This document shows, piece after piece, positions 1 through 5,294 of a DNA stretch of 8,719 nucleotides. The DNA lies in contig CAJXPH010000109.1 in NCBI GenBank assembly GCA_913057765.1, forward strand, positions 1 to 8,719, read 5' to 3'. The position numbers and the translations under genes are program-made. The notes beneath the pieces are model-generated. The model searched no databases and was not told the DNA's origin. It was given only the letters and a program-made list of their open reading frames with translations. The DNA comes from an uncultured Campylobacteraceae bacterium. Its GTDB lineage: Bacteria > Campylobacterota > Campylobacteria > Campylobacterales > Arcobacteraceae. Each line of letters starts with the position of its first letter. The stretch's first letter is position 1.

Positions 1-41
1 CTCTCTGGTCTCGTGGGCTCGGAGATGTGTATAAGAGACAG
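1..41 (+). other. Untrimmed Nextera adapter, read-2 side (artefact)
   Basis: Positions 8-41 match the Illumina Nextera read-2 transposase adapter, which ends in the 19-bp Tn5 mosaic end at 23-41 (AGATGTGTATAAGAGACAG). The first seven bases (CTCTCTG) lie where an index sequence would be and are probably a remnant of it, though I cannot match them to a specific index. None of this is genomic. The secretion ATPase gene reads open through it on the minus strand and would gain the false tail CLLYTSPSPRD, a known adapter-translation signature in protein databases. Confidence 0.98.
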
Positions 42-1528
42 TATGAAAACATCACATCTTTTAATTCTATTTTACCTTTTAAATCAGGTCTATTGATATA
101 AGTTTTATTTTCTTTTTCAACAGGCATTTTCATAACCTCATCAAGGTTATTTAAAGACAACATCGTTTTATCAAATTTAATAATCAACCCAACAAGTTGT
201 GAAACTGGAGCAATTACTCTCCCATTTAATATCATAGATGCAATTATTGCACCCATAGTTATTTCACCTTCACTTGCTAAATATACTCCACCCGCAACAA
301 TTGCAATATTTGAAAACTGAGATATAAAAGCAGTAAAGTATGTAATACTTTGAGATAAGAAATGACCTTTATCTGCATAATGTACTGTTTTAGTAACTGA
401 TTGATTCCAGTTTGTTCTCATTCTATTTTGAGCTCTAACACTTTTAATAATTTCTAAACCTGAAATAGTTTCAATCAAAGTAGTGTGTTTGATTTGCTCT
501 TCTTTTACAGATTTTTCAATCAGTGCTTTAAGTGGTCTTTGCATATACCATGAAATCATTATAGATAAAAATACCGTTGCTATAGTAATATAAGCTAATG
601 GCCCACCAATATAGAAAATTACTATTACAAAAATAATGACAAATGGGAAATCAACAAATGCAGCAACTGTTGCACTTGTAAAGAATTCTCTTACACTTTC
701 AAAAGATTGTAATCTACTTACAAATTGTCCAGTAGAAGCTGGTTTTGAATCAATTTTTATGTTTAATACATGATTAAAAATTTTGTTAGAAATAATTGTA
801 TCTGTTCGCTTACTAGCAATCCCTAAGAAATATGATCTTAATACTTTTAATATGAAATCAAAAACCATAACAAAAGAAATACCAATAAAAAGTGCCCACA
901 TAGTTTCAATTGCATTATTTGGAAGTACTCTATCATATACATTCATAGTAAATAATGGTGTTGCTAATATAAAAAGATTTATAAAAAGTGAAACGATAAT
1001 AACTTGCTTATAAATTCCTTTATTTCTAAAAAGTGTTCCCCAGAACCACTCTTTTGGATTTTCAACTAAAACCTCTTTCTCTACTCTATTATTAAAATTA
1101 AACTCTGGTTTAATAATAATTAATTCACCTGTATACTCTGAATTCAACTTTTCAAGACTTAAAATTGTTTCTCCAGAACTAAGACCTGGCATTATCACTT
1201 TTGCTAAGTTTTCTTCTACATCATAATCTAACAATATACAAGATCTATTTTTTTCTAAAATTAAAACTGCTGGTAATGCTAACTTTGTAAGTTTATTAAT
1301 TTTTCTTTTTACAGTTTTACTAGCTAATCCTATTCTTGTTGAAGATTGTATAAACATATCTACATCAAAAGACCTATTATGAATAGGTAAATCAAATTTC
1401 AAAGATTCTGCAGACGTTTCTCTTTTATGAAATTTAGCAAGAAACAGTAGACACTCTAATAATGTGTCTACTGTTCTTCTATCTTTTAGGGTACTAAGGT
1501 TTTTTTCTGTCTCTTTTATATCTTGCAA
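42..1528 (-). CDS. Type I secretion ABC transporter (permease/ATPase), LapB/LssB type; 3' end missing
   Basis: This inner-membrane exporter should drive ATP-dependent secretion of a large unfolded protein through a HlyD-type adaptor and the TolC channel encoded just upstream. About 495 codons are visible and the frame is unbroken. Residues about 15-135 form a C39-peptidase-like domain: Cys26 is present in a DTLLECL context, but no His is seen where the catalytic one is expected (LPAVLIL, 85-91), so it is probably a non-cleaving substrate-docking domain. Hydrophobic segments near 174-194, 210-230, 290-330 and 395-445 make up the ABC membrane domain, with the family motif NVYDRVLPNNA at 196-206. 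The gene ends at KDVMFSY, the start of the nucleotide-binding domain; Walker A, signature and Walker B (roughly 220 residues) lie beyond the contig. The last Tyr codon is completed by adapter. The start is TTG: an in-frame TAG lies four codons upstream, TTG is the only start candidate between, and AGAGG sits six bases before it. A homologue with a complete ATPase domain would normally be about 700-720 residues. Confidence 0.93.
1443..1475. repeat. Perfect 12-bp inverted repeat inside the secretion ATPase gene
   Basis: Arms AACAGTAGACAC (1443-1454) and GTGTCTACTGTT (1464-1475) are exact reverse complements around a 9-base loop. With A1442 bulged, three more pairs (1439-1441 with 1476-1478) can form. 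In the transcript the hairpin begins about 50 bases after the TTG start and covers codons for roughly TVDTLLECLLF. No uridine run follows it, so it does not look like a normal intrinsic terminator. Confidence 0.8.
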
Positions 1529-1534
1529 ACTATG

Positions 1535-1539
1535 CCTCT
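1535..1539 (-). promoter_or_regulatory. Ribosome binding site deciding the TTG start of the secretion ATPase
   Basis: On the minus strand AGAGG is followed by six bases (CATAGT) and then TTG at 1528. It lies in the 12-base gap after the tolC-like stop codon. Because a TAG in the same frame stands just upstream, this site and the TTG together fix the start. Confidence 0.7.
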
Positions 1540-1540
1540 A

Positions 1541-3310
1541 TTAATTATACTTAGCGAATAAAGCCTGGTGTTTACTAATATTATCAATATATGGTTTGTT
1601 ATCAAGTACTGATGAACTTAAAGATTTCATTGCCGCTTTAGCCTCTTTAACTGAACTATATACTCCATATAAAATTTTTGCACTTTTCATACTAGGTCCA
1701 AATTCAAATGCGTAAGCATCATCACCAAGATTGTTATCTTTAATATATTTACTTGCTGCTGCCATACCATTTTTCGTAGCAATATTAATTGTGTAATAAC
1801 CTTTTGGTGCATCTAAGAATGTTTTATACTCAGAAGTAGCCATTTTCATAGCATCACTTGAGGCTGTTTCTGTAACTTCAGTATCTAAACCTAATTCTTT
1901 ACTAATAATTGAACTATCTCCATCACTAATTAAACCATCTAATTCAGATGTACTTTGTTTATCTTGTTCTTTAGGAGTATAATCTAATACTCTTGGAGCA
2001 ACATTATCACAAATTTGGTTTTCAGCAGATAGTACAGTATCAGTTAATTGAGATAAGTTAAACATTAAATCATAGTAATTATTTAATGCTGCATATTCCA
2101 TATTAATTAAACTAGTACTTGAATTATATAATTCACTTTCAGCATCTAAAATATCAACAAATGTTCTAGTTCCTGCTTCAAATTCATTTCTATATACTTC
2201 AACAATATTTACATTTGCAACAACGTATTTTTTAAGAGCTTCAATTCTTTTTTTATTTTTGTAGAATTTACTATATAAAGATTTAATTTCAGCAACTACA
2301 TCATTTGTAATTTCATCTAAAGTTTTCTTTTGCTCTTGTAAGAAAATTGTTTCTTGTTCAGATCTAATATTATCTCTATTTCCGTTGAATAAATTCCAGT
2401 TAAGATTTAATCTAGCATATCTGTCTTTTTGAGTACCATTTTCATTTAACTCTAAATCATCATCAATTGATGCTTTTAATTCCAAGTTTAAACTTGGCAA
2501 AAATCTTGCATCATATTGAGCTATTTTTTCTCTTTGTAATTTAATCTTCTCTATTTGTTCAAGAATTCTATGATTTCTTAAAACTGCAAGTTCTATTGCA
2601 TCTTTTAAAGTTGTTGGCACTTTAGCCTCATCTATAGCTGGTCTACAGATTTTACCTATTGGCTCTTCTCCAACATGTTTAATATATTGTGCAATACCAG
2701 TTTCTTTAACATCTTGCTCTTCAATATATTTGTCAGTTGTAAAATTTAACTTTGAACTTACTTGATATGTTTCTAAAACCTCACCACTAATTTCTTCTTT
2801 TTCTTTTGCAGTTGCAAGATTTTCTTCATGGTTTTTAATCATATCGTATGTTAAAGCTAACTTCTCATCAGATTGAACTAACCCAGTATAAGCTTTCACA
2901 GTTTCTAAGATTGTATTTTCAATCGCATAAAAACTTCTATACTTATTCGCCAATTCTTGATGTTTTACTTCAGAAACTTGTGAAGGAGTTGATCCTCCAT
3001 CATATAAATACTGTCTAAAGATAATTGCAGCATTATAACCATCTTCAGTAGCTTTAGTATCTGGAGTAGCATCATCAAAATCTTTTTCGATTCTTGCTTT
3101 TTCAAGATAAGACTCTATGTCAAGAGTAGGTAAATATAAACCTTCTCTATCATCTACATATTTTCTATATGCTTCTTGATTTTTCTTCTCAGCAATAATA
3201 TCTGGATTCGTATTTAATGCTTTCTCTACACTATCCCTTAAACTTACTGCGTTAGATGAACTGATTAGCAGTGACAGGCATATACCTGCTAAGGCAATTT
3301 GTTGTTTCAT
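1541..3310 (-). CDS. TolC-family type I secretion outer-membrane channel with C-terminal SPOR-like domain
   Basis: This 589-residue protein should be the trimeric outer-membrane channel of the secretion system, partner of the ATPase encoded 12 bases downstream. Residues 1-21 are a signal peptide (hydrophobic core, likely cleavage after SSSNA). Two outer-membrane efflux repeats follow, about 22-215 and 232-430, with family turns YLYDGG (101-106) and NLFNGNRD (306-313) and the motif FEAGTRTFVDILDAE (377-391). Cys222 and Cys434 are the only mature-region cysteines; they flank the second repeat and could form a disulfide. A polar linker (about 437-503) leads to a region at about 504-588 with the βαβ-βαβ pattern of a SPOR peptidoglycan-binding domain (YYTINIATKNGMAAASKYI, then AKILYGVYSSVKEAKAAM). 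Ordinary TolC proteins stop near the end of the efflux repeats, so this is an extension of roughly 130-150 residues. The ATG has a strong AGGGGAG ribosome site. TolC assignment is firm; SPOR is probable. Confidence 0.95.
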   Translation of the reverse strand: MKQQIALAGICLSLLISSSNAVSLRDSVEKALNTNPDIIAEKKNQEAYRKYVDDREGLYLPTLDIESYLEKARIEKDFDDATPDTKATEDGYNAAIIFRQYLYDGGSTPSQVSEVKHQELANKYRSFYAIENTILETVKAYTGLVQSDEKLALTYDMIKNHEENLATAKEKEEISGEVLETYQVSSKLNFTTDKYIEEQDVKETGIAQYIKHVGEEPIGKICRPAIDEAKVPTTLKDAIELAVLRNHRILEQIEKIKLQREKIAQYDARFLPSLNLELKASIDDDLELNENGTQKDRYARLNLNWNLFNGNRDNIRSEQETIFLQEQKKTLDEITNDVVAEIKSLYSKFYKNKKRIEALKKYVVANVNIVEVYRNEFEAGTRTFVDILDAESELYNSSTSLINMEYAALNNYYDLMFNLSQLTDTVLSAENQICDNVAPRVLDYTPKEQDKQSTSELDGLISDGDSSIISKELGLDTEVTETASSDAMKMATSEYKTFLDAPKGYYTINIATKNGMAAASKYIKDNNLGDDAYAFEFGPSMKSAKILYGVYSSVKEAKAAMKSLSSSVLDNKPYIDNISKHQALFAKYN

Positions 3311-3316
3311 GTAATT

Positions 3317-3323
3317 CTCCCCT
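3317..3323 (-). promoter_or_regulatory. Strong ribosome binding site of the TolC-family gene
   Basis: On the minus strand AGGGGAG is followed by AATTAC and the ATG at 3310. It is one of very few G-rich runs in this AT-rich intergenic stretch, which makes it convincing and suggests efficient translation of the channel protein. Confidence 0.85.
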
Positions 3324-3330
3324 AATAGAA

Positions 3331-3359
3331 TTTATAACCTAAATTTATATAAATCTTAA
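3331..3359 (-). promoter_or_regulatory. Candidate promoter for the secretion operon
   Basis: On the minus strand TTAAGA (3359-3354, 4 of 6 matches to the -35 consensus) is separated by 17 bases from TATAAA (3336-3331, 5 of 6 matches to TATAAT). Transcription would start near 3324, giving a leader of only about 14 bases that just includes the ribosome site. In such AT-rich DNA other boxes are possible, for example TATAAA at 3349-3344, so this is tentative. Confidence 0.35.
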
Positions 3360-3367
3360 ATAATTTT

Positions 3368-3382
3368 ATTAGTTAGACTAAT
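3368..3382. promoter_or_regulatory. Palindrome in the divergent control region, possible operator
   Basis: ATTAGT-TAG-ACTAAT is a perfect 6-3-6 inverted repeat. It ends five bases before the -35 box of the plus-strand promoter and lies about nine bases upstream of the minus-strand -35 candidate, a suitable place for a regulator acting on both genes. The adjacent OmpR-type regulator is the natural candidate, though that family more often binds direct repeats. Short AT-rich palindromes also arise by chance here. Confidence 0.4.
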
Positions 3383-3387
3383 TAAGT

Positions 3388-3416
3388 TTGCAATATAAAT
3401 TATTTTATTATATAAT
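3388..3416 (+). promoter_or_regulatory. Sigma-70-like promoter of the OmpR-type regulator gene
   Basis: TTGCAA (3388-3393, 4 of 6 to TTGACA), a 17-base spacer and a perfect TATAAT (3411-3416) predict a start near 3423 and a leader of about 25 bases before the ATG at 3448. Spacing and -10 box are both ideal, which makes this the best promoter in the window. Confidence 0.6.
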
Positions 3417-3447
3417 TAATGATATTTTACCATAAAAAGTTTACAAT

Positions 3448-4170
3448 ATGATAACATCAGATAAAAATAATAAAAATTCTTTTAAAATTATGCTTAAACA
3501 TCTCAATATTTTATATATTGAAGATGAAAAGAACATAAGAGAGAATATTGCAAAAACATTAGAGTTACTAGTACATAGAGTTTTTTCACATGAAAGTGTA
3601 GAAAATGCAGTTGAAGTTTTAAAGAGTAATAGAATAGATATTATTATTTCAGATATTAATCTTCCCAAAACTAACGGTATTGATTTCATAAAAGAAATAC
3701 GAGAAATTGATTCTTACATGCCTGTTATTTTATTAACTGCATATACTGAGAAAAATTATTTACTTGAGGCTACGAAATTGAAACTAGTAGATTATTTAAT
3801 CAAACCTATTGATTTTAATATACTAAATAATGCACTTTTAAAAGCTTCTCAAGAGATCATTAACAATGCAAAATATATAGTAGATTTCCAAGAAAACATA
3901 TCATACAATGTAATGCGTAAAAAACTTTATACAAAAGATGATGAACAAGAAATTGATTTAACTGCGAAAGAAATTGACCTTCTAGAATATTTTATTCAAA
4001 ATAATCAAAGAGTAATTTCACATGAGGAGATAAAAACAGAAGTTTGGCAGGATAACTTTGAAGTAACTGATTCTGCATTAAAAAACGTATTAAACAAACT
4101 TAGAAAAAAAGTAGGGAAAAATACTATTACTAATATTTCAGGGGTAGGTTTTAGAATACAATTTACTTAA
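3448..4170 (+). CDS. OmpR/PhoB-family DNA-binding response regulator
   Basis: This 240-residue cytoplasmic transcription factor should be switched by phosphorylation. The receiver domain covers about 17-135: acidic pair Glu25-Asp26, phospho-acceptor Asp69 in IISDINLPKTNG, switch Thr97 (LLTAYT) and Lys119-Pro120. A winged helix covers about 150-239, with the recognition-helix region TDSALKNVLNKLRKKVG (207-223) and the closing wing GVGFRIQF. No kinase is encoded beside it on the same strand. It is divergent from the secretion operon and shares a 137-bp control region with it, so regulation of that operon and of itself is the natural inference. Neither possible start has a good ribosome site. 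I kept the ATG at 3448; the ATG at 3490 (residue 15) would remove a polar, Lys/Asn-rich lead-in and still leave the receiver whole. The stop overlaps that of the convergent gene. Confidence 0.92.
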   Translation: MITSDKNNKNSFKIMLKHLNILYIEDEKNIRENIAKTLELLVHRVFSHESVENAVEVLKSNRIDIIISDINLPKTNGIDFIKEIREIDSYMPVILLTAYTEKNYLLEATKLKLVDYLIKPIDFNILNNALLKASQEIINNAKYIVDFQENISYNVMRKKLYTKDDEQEIDLTAKEIDLLEYFIQNNQRVISHEEIKTEVWQDNFEVTDSALKNVLNKLRKKVGKNTITNISGVGFRIQFT

Positions 4171-5294
4171 AGATTAAATTTTAATTCTTTAAATTCTTTT
4201 ATTATATTCATCTCTCTTTGATAAATATATTTTTCTAAAATCTTTTTATTCCCTAAACTAAGCTCCAATGAACATACAATCTTTGTAAGAGAATGAGGAA
4301 GATGAATAATTTTTAAGACTTTTCCACTACAAGATAGTCTCTCCTTATGTCTGATCTCATTTTCATACGCAGCTGTATATACAGTACTAAATCCTATTAC
4401 AATATCCACTTCATCATCAATATTAAAGGACTCATCAAAGTGGTTGGTTTCAAACAAAATTGATTTATTTGATATAGCAACTGGTTCATAAGAAAACCTT
4501 TCACTATTATAAAAAACTGATGCGTTAAATAATTCATCAGGTCCTACTGTAAATTCCCTAATACTATTTTCACTAATATCTAATTCTATAAAATCTTTAA
4601 AAATTAATTCTTGGTTTTTCTCATTATAATCATAAAGAGTTGCTTGAATAAATAGTCCATCAACCTCTAGTATTGTACTTTTCTCATATCTAATTGCTTT
4701 TACTTGTATTGGTTCAGTTTGTATAGATATAGTATTACTTGTCATATTACTAATAAATGCAACATGTACAAAAGGTAAACCTTTAAATGAATTTACTAAC
4801 TCTATCTTTTCACCACTTTTTTTAATATCATTTAATTTCTCTAAAGTTTTATTTTCAAAAACTATATCTTTTGAATTGCTCGATATTAATTCAGATTCTA
4901 ATTTATCTATAGCTTTAATTAATGACTTTACTAAATATGTAAAATCTACTGGCTTCTGGATAAAACCAACCACTCCCATATTTTTAAATTTAATGATATT
5001 TTCTTCATATCCATGCGCAGAAACAACTATAATTTTAGACTTAGGACTAACTTTTAATAATTCTTCTACAAACTCATATCCATCCATTTCAGGCATTGTT
5101 AAATCAGTTAAAATCACATGTGGTTTTTTTTCTTTAAACACTTCTAATCCGACTAACCCATTTTCAGCTAAATAAACTTCTTTAAACAATTTTCCTAAAA
5201 AATTCTTCATCTGTTTTTGAATATGTGTACTATCTTCAACAATTAAAACACTATAATTACTAGCTTTTTCTTTTAAATAAATTAATTCTGACAT
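4167..5294 (-). CDS. Response regulator: receiver domain plus PilZ-like output region
   Basis: This 375-residue cytoplasmic protein is the likely phosphorylation target of the two kinases encoded upstream. The receiver domain (about 13-130) has Glu20-Asp21, phospho-acceptor Asp64 in ILTDLTMPEMDG, Ser92 in the switch position and Lys114-Pro115. After a charged linker (131-165), residues about 170-370 are β-rich and contain no DNA-binding or enzymatic motif that I recognise. The pattern resembles a PilZN-PilZ pair: PVAISNKSILFE (271-282) sits where PilZ has D/NxSxxG, and the tail YIYQREMNIIKEFKEL is like PilZ-protein ends. The c-di-GMP-binding arginines (RxxxR) are not evident and the Asp and Gly of the second motif are replaced, so c-di-GMP binding is doubtful. 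Its ATG shares one base with the kinase stop (TAATG), and AAGGAAG lies four bases upstream of it, so translation is probably coupled. The receiver is certain; the PilZ call is moderate. Confidence 0.88.
   Translation of the reverse strand: MSELIYLKEKASNYSVLIVEDSTHIQKQMKNFLGKLFKEVYLAENGLVGLEVFKEKKPHVILTDLTMPEMDGYEFVEELLKVSPKSKIIVVSAHGYEENIIKFKNMGVVGFIQKPVDFTYLVKSLIKAIDKLESELISSNSKDIVFENKTLEKLNDIKKSGEKIELVNSFKGLPFVHVAFISNMTSNTISIQTEPIQVKAIRYEKSTILEVDGLFIQATLYDYNEKNQELIFKDFIELDISENSIREFTVGPDELFNASVFYNSERFSYEPVAISNKSILFETNHFDESFNIDDEVDIVIGFSTVYTAAYENEIRHKERLSCSGKVLKIIHLPHSLTKIVCSLELSLGNKKILEKYIYQREMNIIKEFKELKFNL

Noticed and set aside
23..41. Tn5 mosaic-end sequence at both contig ends, which could be read as a resident transposon
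   Set aside because: Both copies are joined to Nextera read adapters and lie exactly at the contig ends with no transposase or IS50 sequence, so they are library artefacts.
783..1013. 76-codon open frame on the plus strand
   Set aside because: It lies wholly antisense to the secretion ATPase, has no domain pattern and reflects the low stop density opposite that gene.
3343..3354. 12-bp palindrome ATTTATATAAAT as an operator
   Set aside because: It is purely A/T in a region that is almost all A/T, so it is expected by chance and lies in the spacer of the proposed minus-strand promoter.
3441..3689. 82-codon minus-strand frame antisense to the OmpR-type regulator
   Set aside because: It has no ribosome site or recognisable domain, and the plus-strand receiver motifs show which strand codes.
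4169..4190. AT-only near-palindrome (ATTAAA-T-TTTAAT) after the convergent stops, as a bidirectional terminator
   Set aside because: The stem has no G-C pairs in its core and lies in the coding end of the receiver/PilZ-like gene; it would be too weak to terminate reliably.
4876..5175. 99-codon plus-strand frame
   Set aside because: It is the antisense shadow of the receiver domain at 4167-5294.
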